A stretch of 64,000 nucleotides of DNA from Isoetes taiwanensis (GCA_021234155.1 JAJEKV010000034.1:3649491-3713490), one strand, 5' to 3'; numbered from the stretch's first letter, positions 25,320-38,349 are shown. Notes: a model not told the origin generated them from the sequence alone. Translations and numbers: made by a program.

Positions 25320-25905
25320 CTGGTGTGCTAAAAAAAAAAAAAAAAGATTAGAAAGTAAAATTATAAAATTATTAATTCAATTTTTGAATTTTGAATTTTT
25401 AATATAATTTTTTTTAATGACCTATTATTGGGGCTGCGGCGCCATAGCCCCTAAATATGCTAGAATAATAAGATTAGAAAGTAAAATTATAAATTAAAAT
25501 ATAAAGAATTATTAATTAAATTTATAAATTTATAGACTTATAAATTTCTAACTTCTTATTTATAATGATCTAACTAGGGGCTCCTCCTGGTGAAAAAGAA
25601 AAATAAGATTAGAAAGTAAAATTATAAAATTATTAATTCAAATTTTGAATTTTTATAATATAATTTTTTTCTAATGATCAATTTTTGGGGCTGCGGCGCC
25701 ATAGCCCCTAAATATGCTTGAAAAATAAGATAAAAAGGTAAAATTATAAAATTATTAATTCATTTTTTTTTTAATTTTAAACTTATAATATAATTTTTTT
25801 AATTATCTATTTTTGGGGCTGCGGCGCCATAGTCCCTAAATTACTTGAAAAATAAGAATTTCAAAATTAAAATATAAAGTAATTATTAATTAAATTTATA
25901 AATGC
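25320..25905. repeat. Second cluster of GGCGCC-centred near-palindromes
   Basis: Copies at 25430-25451, 25687-25708 and 25815-25836, plus a half-deleted one at 25577, in the same AT-rich context (GATTAGAAAGTAAAATTATA, TAATGATCTA-like) as the cluster at 9.66-10.23 kb and in the same orientation. Spacing is about 110-147 bp. Confidence 0.85.
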
Positions 25906-26524
25906 TTTATTATGGATATACTTGTTATTTTTTAATTTTGTGCTCATTCAACTGATCGTATTTTCTCTTGCCAATAGTCACTACAGATGTGCTACATTTG
26001 TGGATATTAACATCTTGATATGGTGTCAACCCGTACCGATCCAAATTATAAGCAAGCAGTTTGGACACCACCAAAAAGAAGAAAGAGAATAAAAAAAATT
26101 ACCTTGTGAGTTGTCAGAAAAGATGCGTGAGATGGAAGCCAGTATCGAGAGAAATGTAGAAGAGACACAAGAGACAAGCATGACTGGCAAATCTATTGCT
26201 GATCCTAGCGCATTAGAGGCATCTGCATAAACACAGACTCCGTTACCAATTTCACATATTTCAAAAAAAAAACAAGGACAAGAAAAAGATAAGATAAGAT
26301 GATTTTTTACGTCCACTGGAACCCAACGGGTTATGGGACGGCACATGCACCATCTAAAACCTGGGGACTAGGCCCCGTCACCAAATACAAGAACCAAATA
26401 TTAAAAGACTACCAAGAAGAAGATAATGCTAATGCTAGAGGTAATTTTGTGCTTCTAAAATTATCTAGACATAGCCTGTCCAAGGATTGGACAGCCATTG
26501 ATCTAGAATAATTGCTGCGCCTCC

Positions 26525-26930
26525 CCAGCATTAATCGCCCCATTTCTTTTGCGGTGGGCTGCCCTCACCTTGCGTAGCTCCCTCTTTACTTTACACACAA
26601 CCGAAGAGGGAGAGGTCCTCCCAGTCTTGAGAAACTAGTCCATCCGAGATGGTTGCCATCTTGAGAAGAACATGTGTTTACTAAGAGTGTCTTGAAACGA
26701 ACCAAAAGATGGCGAGGACGATCAGGTCTTTCCGCTCCCACCCTAGTAGCGGAGACAACTCCACCAACCTTCACATGCATGACATCAGAGAAAAAATGCA
26801 AAGCCGCATCCACATCAGAATGGGCATCATCTTCTGCCTCTGCAACCCCTATAATACGTAAGTTCAGGCTCCTGGTAACAGAAGATACCGAGGCAGCCGC
26901 TCCTTTCGCTAGCTCGACATCATGAACTCG
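26525..26930 (-). pseudogene. LINE ORF1-like fragment
   Basis: The minus-strand frame 26925-26700 encodes NLRIIGVAEAEDDAHSDVDA, a helix, VKVGGVVSATRVGA, then RPRHLLVRFKTL. This is the layout of the RRM-like nucleic-acid-binding part of plant LINE ORF1/gag proteins (N-L-R-I-x-G, a D-rich helix, A-x-R-V-G, R-P-R-x-[LV]-V-x-F). The continuation (26700-26525) is in a shifted frame and ends with a basic KVRAAHRKRNGAIN-like tail. It is an isolated relic with no reverse transcriptase beside it on this strand. Confidence 0.55.
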
Positions 26931-27149
26931 GGTCCCCTTGGGATTGTGGAGATGATCAGATTCCCACATCAACATGTTCCCTTTCCAATGTCTGGACTCT
27001 GTGGCTGTAATTCTGTATCTAGTGTCTGTACTGAGGCATCACATGTGCCCACATACTGGGCTTTAGGGTCTGGAATAAAGGCATATATTAACTGTAATAA
27101 GTGTGTCCATCTCTCAATAGACACGATCATAGATGTGGCCGTCATTCCT

Positions 27150-30100
27150 CCCTCAGAATGAATAAGTCGTACCTGGTCACGAAGTAGATGCACTTGATGA
27201 TCAGACCCTAGATGTGGTCGATGCTGCATTTACTGATGAAATTATGTCTAATTTATTGCAGCAGGTAAGAATTAGCAGGGCTACTCTGCCACCTCCTATA
27301 CCTTTGTGTAGGATATTGAAGCATGAGGCAGTTAGAACTGTTGCATCACATACGTTCAACATGAAAGAAACTTTTAGAAAGGATGGATACATTATGGAAA
27401 AGGGGTCTTTCATTCTATCAATATTAATTCCACGTCAGGAAAGCATACCAGTGGATGATGGCATTCTAGCAAGTTGGGAATCCAATCTGGAGACAAGTAG
27501 ATGATGCTTTTGAGGAAAGTGTTCTACGATCTGAAGATTGGAAAGACCTATCAGGTAAAATGTTTATGTGTTGCAGTGGAACGCAGACATGCATGTTTCT
27601 GTTCGTGCAACTTTCATTGGCATAGATCACTCTCAAGAAACACCTCTTCTAGCTGCCTGAATCAAATCAATGAGTAAGTTTTTCGTTTAATATACTTTGG
27701 CTAATTTGTGTAGTGTTTTTTGCCATGCTAATTTTGTAATTCTATAGGTTGAATGAGATGGGTGTAGTTCATACCACCCTGAAAGACACATTGTTCAGCG
27801 TGCATCGAGTTGCAAATTCAAATCCAGAGAAATATGATGAACGCCTAGGTATTGAATTTTTAAAGTCCTTGAGGACCAAGGAGAGTATTTCGACCTTGAA
27901 AGGCAGTGCAACTGAAGTATGGTATTCATTGACGCGACTCGAATATGCTAAGATATTATACTAGGTATTTCCTTTCTTTGGAGTCTTTCAAGTTTTTAAT
28001 TTACTACACACTTGGATTCCTACTGACTATAAATAATTCATATAGCAAAACATAAACAGAGGTATTGAATTGGAAGTTAAGAGTTATCCATCACTCCAGG
28101 AAAGCCCTGAAGATATTGAAAACATTTGTAAAAGGAAAGTGTATGAAAGATGGCAACAGAAATTAAGAAAGTATTTGGCTATTATAAATCCAACCTTGGG
28201 GCTAAGTTGATTAATTGTTGTGACAACTATGGAAACACAATCTAGACACATGAAAATAAGAGTTGAAAAACTGTTAGAAATGGTGAAGGCCAAAGTCCCA
28301 AACAATGTTAGAGACAGATGGATGCATTGGCGGACATCAGGAGCTGCCTTGACGAGTACGTACATGATTCCTAATAATGACAAGCAATTCAGGGAATGGG
28401 TGAAAAAGGAACTTGGCTTGAGCATGTGCTAAGAGGAGTTTGGGCTTTTATGAGAGCACAAAAATAGACTTCGACTTGACCTTGGATATGCCAAGAGGGG
28501 AAGACATAAAAGGTTGGTTCCAGAATTTCAAGTTAGATTATCGAAAGGAAATGTTTAGTACTATTGAGAAGCATATGAGTTCAACCTTGCCCTTTACCGA
28601 GGCCTATGACTTGGAGAAATGTGCTATGCGAGTTTGTTTCAGGTACTGCTAATTTCAATATTTTTACATGTTTTTTTGTCTAGAAGGTATAACTCTATTT
28701 TTTTATTCAGATATTACAAGCACATTGTCAGTAAAGGCTATGCAGTTTCTCTACCAAGGGAGATGACTTCTTGGAATAAAAAAGAAGTCCCAAAAATGTT
28801 TTCTAAGTACAATCTAGATAGAAAAGGGGGTTTATCTAGCTATGAATATGCTAACTGCCCTTGGTGGATTGATTTTCCAGATGGAAAAATATCCTAAAGA
28901 AGAGGAGGAAGAATGGAGAAACCAACAGGTTGGTAACAAGTCTAGAAGGGAAAGCTTGAATGCCAACCATGAATCTTTTGGACAACAGTCACCATTATCA
29001 AAATCTTCTTCAATTAAAAATGTATGAGCTGCAAAAAGGGAACGAAAATTGGTATTGCAGGATGAACATGAGGACATTCTTACAAGTGCACAATCCGAAG
29101 GTCAGCATTCATACAAGCATTATATGATTTGGAAATGGAAGTAGGAGATGTTCTCTTTACTTAAATCAAGAAAGGAATGCCAATTATTCAACAACATGAG
29201 AGAGTTTGCAAAGAACCGTTGCAGGTTGTTCAATAAAATAAAATTGCAGAGAAATGGTAAGTCCAGGAAATGGGGTGCAGATTTGGTTGTAATTGATTTA
29301 CCAACCAATGGCCCTTGCCAGGAATGATTGTGCTGGAATGGAACTCCTGTAATGAAGATTTGGTTGATGCATGTTTGACTATCGGGAACTTGTGCCTCAA
29401 TGACTCAAGTTGGTTGGTTATTATATGTGCTGATGATAAGTCTATGATGGTGAGGTCTTTGGCTATTAAAAATAATCTTGTTTATCTCTCGCAAATACAC
29501 TTTGACCCATGATAAGCCCTTTGGTTATAAAAAAGATAGATTGGGGGTTTTTGAGGCAAATAACCTGGACATTTATATCATGGCACGAGATGGTAAGGCC
29601 CCTGCTTTTCATTTCACAAAAGGGTTTATTGTGGGTAAGATGGAGCATAACAGGACTATATTGAAGCAAAAGATTTATGATTGCACAAGTCGCGGATTGC
29701 TGACAGGTGATAATTGTACCATTGTGAACGTTCAGTCATGATATTTGAATTTTTATTGGATATGTTGTGTCCAAAGGAAGGCATTACGGTTGACCTTCTT
29801 GCATGGAACATGATCCTTAACAGAGGCATGTGCTAGGTTTGGTTCTCACTGCTTTGGTATTGAGAAGGAGGACACATTTGTTGATTTTTTTAAGAACAAA
29901 AGATTATCTAGAATCCTCGTGCAGAGTGAAAATATAGAAGGAAGTACAGGCGGAACCGATTAAAAATTCTAGTGGACTCATCTCTACCTTGGGAGCTGAA
30001 TTGGAAGAGCCGGAATAGTAAGGTTGATAGTGTCTATCTAACTTTCATTATATTGGTTTTTTGCCTCCATCGCCAACACTCACATAATTTTGTTTTCCTT

Positions 30101-30235
30101 GTAGTTCATTGCCAATCTACATGGAGAGAGTGGCTATAGCAATGGCCTTAGCATCTTCCCCAGAAATGAAGGAATATGGCAACAGGAAGACTTCTATTTA
30201 TGTGGATGATGAGTGTGTTGAAGATTACACAATAT
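27150..30235 (+). pseudogene. Methyltransferase-like repeat protein, copy A (broken, multi-exon)
   Basis: A chain of frames runs through this block. 27170-27560 is an N-terminal part (with RTVASHTFNMKETFRKDGYI). 27749-27960 follows an intron ending CTATAG|GTTGAATGAG. 28070-28430 is Lys-rich. 28437-28641 joins 28710-28896 across a 68-bp intron (CAG|GTACTG...ATTCAG|ATAT) to read CFRYYKHIVSKGY. Then comes 29200-29900 with DLVVIDLPTNGP, a helix-strand run with WLVIICADDK, GITVDLLAWNMI and ARFGSHCFGIEKEDTF. A DPPY-like motif preceding a D-x-F-x-G-x-G-like segment and then R-H-C-x-G-I-E-K-D is the order of beta-class amino-methyltransferases; both catalytic motifs deviate (DLPT, DLLAWN). Frames shift several times, so it is broken. 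A 5'-truncated second copy lies at 62.27 kb. It is probably a transposon-borne gene. Confidence 0.5.
28642..28709 (+). other. 68-bp intron of methyltransferase-like copy A
   Basis: GTACTG at the 5' end and TTTTTATTCAG at the 3' end. Removing it keeps one reading frame (F-R-Y-Y-K). The retained intron argues that copy A was not made by reverse transcription of a spliced mRNA. Confidence 0.6.
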
Positions 30236-30654
30236 ACAACTTTACTTTTCTTTATTAGAAATGCATTGGACATAAACTATGCATCCTTCTATTACATATC
30301 CACTTCCGAATTTCTTATTAGTAATTTCGAATTCTGTTTCATTACATCTTCGTTAAATTTGTTCTTCATTAATTCCTCTTTTTTAGTTTCAAAAGTGTTA
30401 TTCCTTTTGCAAGCGTCATGGTTATTTAGATTTACTTTGTTAACAATTGTATTATGCTAAATTACATCCTCTGTACATTAATTTTTCATTATGACAAAGT
30501 GTTTCAACTTTTGTGAGTGGCTTCATTCTTTAAATTTTATAATGTAATACAAGAACTATAAATACTACACAATACCTAATTCGAGTGCACCATGCCATCA
30601 ATATTAAGTAACTTATTTTTTAACAAAAACCCTAAAAAACCATGAAAAAAAAAC

Positions 30655-31330
30655 CTAGCTTTAAAAATCCCCACATAGAACAATGGCTGGGGTACTCCAA
30701 TCCATCCGCCCCTCCTGTGCACACTTTGCAGATAGGCTGGAACATGCTATGGCATGATTGTAGCCTTTTGGAGCGCAATCTCAAGGAATCACCCTATGAG
30801 ACTACTCCGGGTTACATCTCCCCAGTCCGATGAGGCAGGTCAGGGAGACGTCCCCTCCCCAGGCATGACGGATCCTTGGGTGTGCTAGAGAACATGTGCC
30901 ACATCAGTGACCCCCCCGCATCCGTACCCGACTTACTCCCCTAAATCTAAAGGCCTGCTCACCGCGCTCGTTCGAGCTCAGGGCATCCATATAGGCACGT
31001 CTCCTACGACCCAGGGAGTGTCAGACCCATACCGGGCCCACATTCAATGACCGACTATAAGCCTAGCACACTATAGGAGTCATGTAGCCCAACTAGGCAA
31101 GACCCCACCCTCGTTTCACCATCATACCCGTTGTCTGGTGCTGAATCACAACATAGCATCCACAGCCAAGTGGGCTCTTGTGCACAGGCCGCAAACATTA
31201 GGATTTAAGGGATTCTGGCTAGGGGCATCTCTACTTCTGCATAGCCTTGAGGTCTCTACCCCCCCTAATCCGCAGACACACATGAGAAACAGAAAGAGGG
31301 AACACAATCATAATCAAAGTATCCATCACC
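30655..31330 (-). repeat. Dispersed repeat family, copy 2 (inverted)
   Basis: The reverse complement aligns with 5240-5830 over several blocks, including CAAAGTGTGCACAGGAGGGG and GCGGCCTGTGCACAAGA. It lies just after the methyltransferase-like block and carries no recognised coding frame. Copies in opposite orientation 25 kb apart indicate a mobile repeat. Confidence 0.65.
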
Positions 31331-31379
31331 ATCTTAGTGGCACATAAAAGAGAAATTACCCATTCATCTATCAGAGAAG

Positions 31380-32170
31380 GGTCAGTTGAAATACATGCTA
31401 TCTAGGGACTAACCGGTCTCTTGGCTAGAGCCATTGTCACGAAAGGCTTCCATTCTTCAAGTTTGGTTGTCGTAGCTGATGGCTCCTCCTTCTTCCAACT
31501 TCCCCCAAATAGATTTGAGGCAGAATTGGGGGTAAGCCCCATATTTGCCCTTCAAGCTTAGCAAGTTCCCTCTGGCCAATCGATTTGGGCTAGGTGGCAC
31601 TGCCTAATTGGCTAACTTTTACTAATTAATAACCTAATTAGCCTAATTAGGTTATTTACTCACTAATAATTTAGCATAGCTAATGAAAACCCTTTTAGGT
31701 TAACACAAGTTATCCCCTATTGACCCACGAGGGTCTACTTATACCATGGTGATGTGTCATAGTATGTATACATATATCATATAAATACATGGAACATCAC
31801 ATATTGGATTTATTCTAATATCTTTTGAGCTTCCCATGCATCACAATGTATGATTTCATATCAACTCTGCATTGAAGTTTCCACCACCTTTTAGTAATTT
31901 GTTAAGCATTTTGCTAATTCGTTCCAAGTTGTTTGAATTCTCAAACCGTACCCTTCGGTCCTATGTTGACTTTCCTTGTAATATGTGATGTGTTGCCACG
32001 ACATAACCCGTAATTCTTGTAGACTTGTCTATATGATGAGGACAACATCATTTTTAAAGATGGGAGAATGTGTTCCACGTATGTATATGCATTTTTAGGT
32101 ATAAATACATGATACGTCACTATGACTATTTAATGGTGTGTTAATTATTCATAAACTAAGGTTAGCTATG
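31380..32170. other. Stretch with no recognisable gene
   Basis: AT-rich with many TAATTA-type motifs near 31600-31700 and two ATAAATACATG(g/a)-containing segments near 31780 and 32100 that resemble each other. No coding frame. Confidence 0.4.
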
Positions 32171-32174
32171 TTAA

Positions 32175-32580
32175 ATCTAAAATTGCAGTAATAAGGAAGT
32201 TGCCTTCAATTGAAGGACAAAACAGATTGAGTTGGAGCTCCACTCCCATCAAGAAGAAACTTCTAGATGGTTGTAAATAAAGGCAACCCAAGAGGACAGC
32301 CTTTGATTATTAAGTTTAAGACCTTGGAAGATAGATTGAATGCCCTCAAGAATAGGAGAAAACTTGCAACAGTTCCCAAAGTTTTCATGGCTGAAGATCT
32401 CACTCCTATGCAGGTTGAGCACAAAAAGAGATGTCTGCAAGAGGTTGCAGAGGCTCGAAAAGATCCAACCAAATGGGTTGTCTATAGAGATGGCCAAGTC
32501 ATCAACCATGCAAGGGATTGCAAATTGCTTTTGTATCAGAAGCTTGTAACTGCATCTAGCAAAAGGACATTCTCTTAGCT
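32175..32580 (+). pseudogene. LINE ORF1-like fragment, C-terminal part
   Basis: The 32267-32578 frame encodes GQPLIIKFKTLEDRLNALKN, then LATVPKVFMAEDLTPMQ and VEHKKRCLQEVAEARKDPTK, KWVVYRDGQVI. A strand-helix-strand with [KV]-F-x-x-E-D-L-T-P followed by a basic amphipathic helix and a K-W-x-V-x-R strand is the C-terminal half of LINE ORF1 RRM/CTD proteins. The frame is open from 32267 to the stop at 32578, but no ORF2 follows, so it is a truncated piece. Confidence 0.55.
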
Positions 32581-32599
32581 AGAGATTCTAAATTTTCTC

Positions 32600-33690
32600 T
32601 CCATGTGAAAATTGATCCAAGATATGCATGGAATCTATAGAAACAATTTTGTGATGTATTTGCAGGTTCATTGCAATTACCAGCAAACTTATTGTTTGCA
32701 ATGAAGGCCATTTCCTTTCTTGCAATAGGTTAATGCCTGGTTAACATATAAGACAAGCCTACTAAAAACAAAGTGCTTGCAAAGTGGAAGTATAAAAAAT
32801 CACCCAAATAAGTGGGATATTAGCAAAGCATGCAACATGATAAGGTCGATTGAGTAAATATACACATTTTTCTATTATGTTCCTACCATTAGATGGATCA
32901 ACACTCCTTTCACTATGTAGAAGCCTGAAGTTTTTGCCCGCAACAGTTTTGAAGGCGAGTGATAGTTATCTTGAACCTAGTTATCGCCTTCAACCTACTT
33001 ATAGGCATAACTCTGACTAATTTTATATCTATTGGACACATCTCTATTTCTTCAACACAATGAATACATGCACCAATCGGAGTGTCTATATACCACTTTT
33101 GCACAAGACAAATTATCAACAAATGCATACACCTCTTTTGCACTTTTATGCACCTATTTTGCATAGGGTAGATCATCAATAAGGTTTTATGCTCCACCAT
33201 TCAGAAGCTTGACTTTCATTTTAAAACCAAGACTAAGGTATGAATAACCTAATTGAGGTTTCTCTATGTTTTAACAATCATATTTTTAATATGCCGGACA
33301 ATGCTTTTGTTTTGATAGTTGCATCGGTGCAGTATATGATAGTCCTTACCAATGTGTAAGATGTCTTCTACAACTCATGAGCAGATTCAGGCATATGTTT
33401 TTTACGGTAATCTTTTATGGAATTTCATTTTGTCCTAATGGAACAATTCTGTATCGTCATGTTATTCATCTTTTCCTTTTCTTATAATGTTACGGGCATC
33501 CAAAGATGAGCGGAAAAATATGGTGGCAAGAACTGTGGAAGTAGGCTAGAGAAGGTACGCTTTTGGTCTCCATTCTTTTCTTTGTCATGTGCATCTCACG
33601 AGCTTAGTAAATTTCTCATTTGTACAGGCCATGACAACATATGGGTATAAGATAGTTCACACTTACTGTTGATATTGAACAAGCTTCCAG
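32600..33690. other. AT-rich stretch with no recognisable gene
   Basis: Only short frames. A segment near 33490-33550 reads KDERKNMVARTVE on plus, which could be a small exon remnant, but I cannot assign it. Confidence 0.35.
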
Positions 33691-33696
33691 CAAGCA

Positions 33697-33794
33697 ATGA
33701 ACGAAATAAATGCAGGTAATTTTTGTGCTTGGAGAAAAGAAAACAATGAACAAAATAAATGCAGGTAATTTTTGTGCTCGGAGAAAAGCAAATG
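33697..33794. repeat. Two-copy tandem duplication, 49 bp unit
   Basis: Units start ATGAACRAAATAAATGCAGG at 33697 and 33746 and differ at a few bases. Confidence 0.9.
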
Positions 33795-34871
33795 CAATTT
33801 ACTTTCTTTTCCTTTTGCATTGCATACTAATAAATTTGTTGGTTTCATCCAGATGCAAATTCTATACTCTTGCTAGGCATTAACTTTTTTTTTGAGCTCA
33901 TCAATGGGATTTTCATTTCAGTCCACATTCGTGCAAGGTAAAGGGTTTAGGATCATTTTTCTTGGTTGTTTTGCCTGATGCAATTTTTTATTTTCTACGG
34001 AATCATTAGAAACTTAGGAAGGCCGGATTTGCATCAGAGGAGGACCACGATGAACCACAAAAATACTGCTAAAAGCTATTGCATAACTTCGCATGCCATT
34101 CTTTCTTACTGCTTTATGCATCAAGAATACCTTTTATTATTTTGAATTTGCTCAAACCATGGCTTTCCTTTTGGGTCTATAGGATTGCAACAGGATACAG
34201 ACCATATCGTAACGTGTCAAAAACCATCTAGAGCTCTTTGCAAGCTCTTGAGTTTGAGTTCATTTGAAGATCATCATGCATAGGTGTGTGAAGGCTGAGG
34301 TTCTCCCTATAAACTGCTTTATTACATGGTACTGCGCATGTTTGCCCTCCAATAATAATTTGGAAGCAAGTATATTTTGTATGTCCATTTTTTGTGCATC
34401 TCAAATATAGGTTGCTCTTTGTAAGTCTCAATTAGAAAAAAAAAAATATTTAGGTGTTGCCTTTGGCTTGCACGTAGTTTTGGTCGTGCATAGATCAACA
34501 AAACAGAATGAAGACCTCAGGATCTTCAACAGATTCAAGAACATGGTTGTTTGTTCCGTTTAGTTGCAGGTACCTGCTTTGTTAAGCTCTTTGTTTTCGT
34601 TTAGTTGCAGAGGCATAGGAACATGTTCCGGTGCAACCATGAACAAATGTGACATTGGATAATCCTTATGTTTTTAAATCATTTTCAATTTGAGATATAT
34701 GAGTGTCTATTGCCACTTAAAGATGGTAAGCGCCAAGATGTTGCATTCTAGCATATTTTGCTGATGATTCCAAGTAGCTTGGTTGAAGCATTTGATGTTT
34801 ATTATGATTTACTGATTGATTCTAGATTTTGTTCCATTCATACATTGTCCATTGGAGTTGTATTATTGCCT

Positions 34872-34927
34872 CTTGCTGCGGTTTGTGTTGTATTTATATC
34901 TTGCTGCTGTTTGTGTTGTATTTATAT
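34872..34927. repeat. Two-copy tandem duplication, 28 bp unit
   Basis: CTTGCTGCGGTTTGTGTTG and CTTGCTGCTGTTTGTGTTG, each followed by TATTTATAT, start at 34872 and 34900. Confidence 0.85.
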
Positions 34928-34999
34928 TTTATCTTTCCACAAAAGTCTGGGCAAAAAATATTGAATATGGAAGGTTTGCAAATGCTGGCTACTTCTAAG

Positions 35000-35920
35000 A
35001 TCTAAGTCTGTAAGGTCAAACAATATGCTAATATGTTTGTACCATGTTATGGACTACCAGTTCTTTGCCTGCTATGGACTACCAGTTTATTTGCTCTAAG
35101 AGAAACATTGTCCATACCCCTAAGTGTGTATTCATTGTTTTACGGACATTATTGAAAATTTTATTATTGTGTATCCGTCTGCATTGAGCAATTGTAGGGT
35201 AAAATTATATTAATAAGCCAACAAACACAAGCAATGAGAACTGCCAAAATACGCTAAACAAATAAACCCACAACTATCATTTTTTTTAGATTTAAAAAAA
35301 CACTAGAAAATTCATATTGAAAAACATTGCTTAAAATGTTTTTCGGAGTTATATTTGACTATTCGATTTATTATGTTATAGTGCTCATGTTTTTGTATAC
35401 TAGGCATAACTTAATGCGTATATGCTCCAACTTATATGCAATAACGTACATTGCTACCACTTTTTTTGTACAATTATCAAGGTTGGACTCATTGAAGTAG
35501 ACATTCATTAGTACTTATGTGCGACTAGAACAAGTCTGAACATCATGAAACAAGATGAACACATTACAAAACTTGGGCAAAAGCCTAGATGAAACTATCA
35601 CACGTTACTATCACTTTGAGCTCACAAACACACACTACCAACTTTGATTAGATACTATGAAGTCACACAATCACATATTTCATAAAGCTCTAAACTATCA
35701 CAAGCGCCAAGCAATTCTCTAAACATTTATGTTACCTGTGCTATTCCACATATACATCCCATAATTTCTATCCATTCCATGTGCCCAAGGATAATGCCTA
35801 AACCCTAAACCATCACACTTGGCACTTCATTGTAGGTACTTACACAATTACATCTACAAATTTTATTCCACCCTAAAATTGCAATGTGATCTATCGATTC
35901 CACACATCTAGGACTAATGT
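35000..35920. other. AT-rich stretch upstream of a Helitron-like end
   Basis: No coding frame of note. It may be the interior of a nonautonomous Helitron, but no 5' TC terminus was identified. Confidence 0.35.
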
Positions 35921-35948
35921 CCGGCATCGCCGGGCACACGTTTCTAGT
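35921..35948 (+). mobile_element. Candidate Helitron 3' terminus
   Basis: CCGGC-ATC-GCCGG forms a short GC hairpin (35921-35933), followed 10 bp later by CTAG (35944-35947) and then T. This matches the Helitron 3' signature of a GC hairpin about 10-12 nt before CTRR with insertion 5' of a T. The match is structural only: no Rep/helicase gene and no 5' end were found. Confidence 0.5.
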
Positions 35949-35949
35949 T

Positions 35950-38180
35950 ATCAAGTATTATTGCAGAGTCAAATATAAGGGTATCATGTTTTTTTCTCGA
36001 ACTACTTATTGTTTCTCTCATTATTTTGCAAATTAGTAATTTCTTAGATAATTCTTACATATTATAGAACATGAGGTTACAAATATTTCATAAGTAGTTC
36101 CAGAAGAAATTATGGTGTAAACAATGAGAAATAATTCCTAGAAGTTTGGGTTCTAAAAATACTAAAAGGATACGACTATGTGCTGCAAGGGCTATATTTT
36201 TTAATACCCATAGATACTTTATCTTCTAAACTGCCATGCCTAAGGGTTACGAGTTCATCATATCGATGTGAAAGTAAAGTCATGGGACCCACTTCAGCTG
36301 GGTGTTTTGTCCCATAAGTTTCGCCTCCTCATGGATATTAAAAACTATCTACCTATCTATCTTTGAAAAAATGAGTTATACCTAGCATTAACTTTAAACA
36401 AAAATAATGTTGTCTTGAAATTTCTATTCCCTTTCAAATACTATGTATAAGGAATAATGGTTGGAAGCCTATTTACAAGAAATTCGTGGACCTAACCGAA
36501 GTTCCAAATTTTGATAATTCATAGCTACTTTATTTTTGAACAAACCATATGAATATTGAGAGAGATAATACTTAACGTCCATTTTCATTTAAAATTGTTA
36601 TTATCAAGTATAGTTTTTGTTGGATATATGAGTTTCACGAGATCATGGAATGTAATAAACAAGAGTATTTCAAGGTGCGACCAGATTAAAACCTTGAGGA
36701 ATTTGTCCTAGCCAACAACAGAAAAAAGGGGCTATGCAAATAAATTAAGGTCGATCGAAACGAAATGATCTAGAAGTAGAGAACTTAACAAACAAAAATC
36801 AGAGAAAATTTTTGGTCTTTGAAGAATACATGCAATCATGGGAAATCGTCTGAATTAAAGAAATTCTTTATGCAGAAGAATGATAGCTAGAAAAACATGG
36901 CTTGTCCCCACAAACTCCACGCACAAGAAAAATAAGAATTCAGGAGCGTGGACAAAATGCAAGAATTCAGGAACTAGAATAAAGGATCTAAAAGAACAAG
37001 GTGCTGCGCACGGAGGGTTGCCCTTCGTGACTCGAGGGTGAAGTGGCTTAAATCATACTTCAAAGTCATGTTTCACAATCAATCAAAAATGCTACTTCAA
37101 AATAATACAATACTTGATACTTGATTCTTGTTTTCAACAAGAATTTCACCCTTGATCCCTAAAATATTATTCTAGGTCTGGAAAGGGCCAATTCAAGCCT
37201 ACGCAATTTACCTCTTGCGACATTAAACTTCTCCTTGTTTCTCCATCAATAACTCAAATGCCTCGTGATTTTGGTAGCCCCAATGCCACATTATCATCTA
37301 ATAATCTTATGCACGTCGATCCTTATCCTTACAACTCCTCCTCACCTGTACCTACTTGTGCCTGACACTAGTTTAAATTCCCACAACACCTTCGAGCATA
37401 TCTACTTGCTTTGATACCATTGTTAGTTCCTCGTGAAATAGCCTAATCTAATCATATCCCTCAAGAAATCACACAGATCTCCGTGGATATTAATATAATA
37501 TACATCTATTTGTCCTAACCTTTAGCTTCGAGAATGACTTCCAAGAATAAGTGGTAGGCTCTACATTTTGACACTTCTATAAGATCGCCTCAGTTTCTTC
37601 CACATTTATGATCTCTTCTATTGCCACAAAATAGAATCATGTTGCCATTGCATCCAAAAACAAAGTGGACGATATGATTTTAAGAGATAACACCCAAGTT
37701 CTAGGGTCGCTTTTTAACAACCCGGACCCAGAACTAAATGGTGGTTTCCATAACAAGCTAGGTGTCTATTTGCAAAAAAGCACAAACACTTACACCAAGT
37801 CGGAAGACCTCAGTAAAAAAAAAAAAAAAAAGCACATTGGGAAACCTTTTCTAACAAAGGCCGGCAAAAAGCATATACCAAGTTCTTAATGCACCGATGC
37901 CCTTGTCATGTGTAAGACTCTTTACAATCCAAAGTAGTGTAAGAGGAGTATCATCAATGTTCTGCTAAACATGAAATTTTTGCTATGAAAATTTTAGTCA
38001 AATTTCAACAAGTTCAATGCTATTATTACGTCCTAGACTTTGATGCACGCGAAAGAATGAATATGAATGAGATACCACTAGACATTATAAACTATTATTT
38101 ACAATTTTGGCGTTAAATTAATGTACAAATATTTTGTTGAATTAAAAATAACACAAACATGCATTTCACATCTATATCAA
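35950..38180. other. AT-rich stretch with no recognisable gene
   Basis: No coding frame with homology. A 17-base A tract lies near 37815. Confidence 0.4.
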
Positions 38181-38186
38181 ACAAAT

Positions 38187-38346
38187 TGTACCACAAATCT
38201 CCCAAAGCTCCAATTGTTCATTTTAGAATAGATAGACGTGAACTAACTCCTTAAACATGATAATACAAGTTGTGTACCACCTCAAAAGCCCAATTGTTCA
38301 TTTTAGAATAGATAGATGTGAACTAACTCCTAAACATGATAATACA
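38187..38346. repeat. Two-copy tandem duplication, about 80 bp unit
   Basis: CAATTGTTCATTTTAGAATA occurs at 38211 and 38291, and the match continues through ATAGATAGAYGTGAACTAAC. The second unit lacks a base or two. Confidence 0.9.
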
Positions 38347-38349
38347 GTT

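Noticed and set aside
28220-28432. Independent small gene starting MTTMETQSRH
   Set aside because: It lies collinear between other exons of methyltransferase-like copy A and has no promoter of its own; treated as part of that block.
33490-33560. Exon reading KDERKNMVARTVE
   Set aside because: Too short, with no flanking exons or recognised family.
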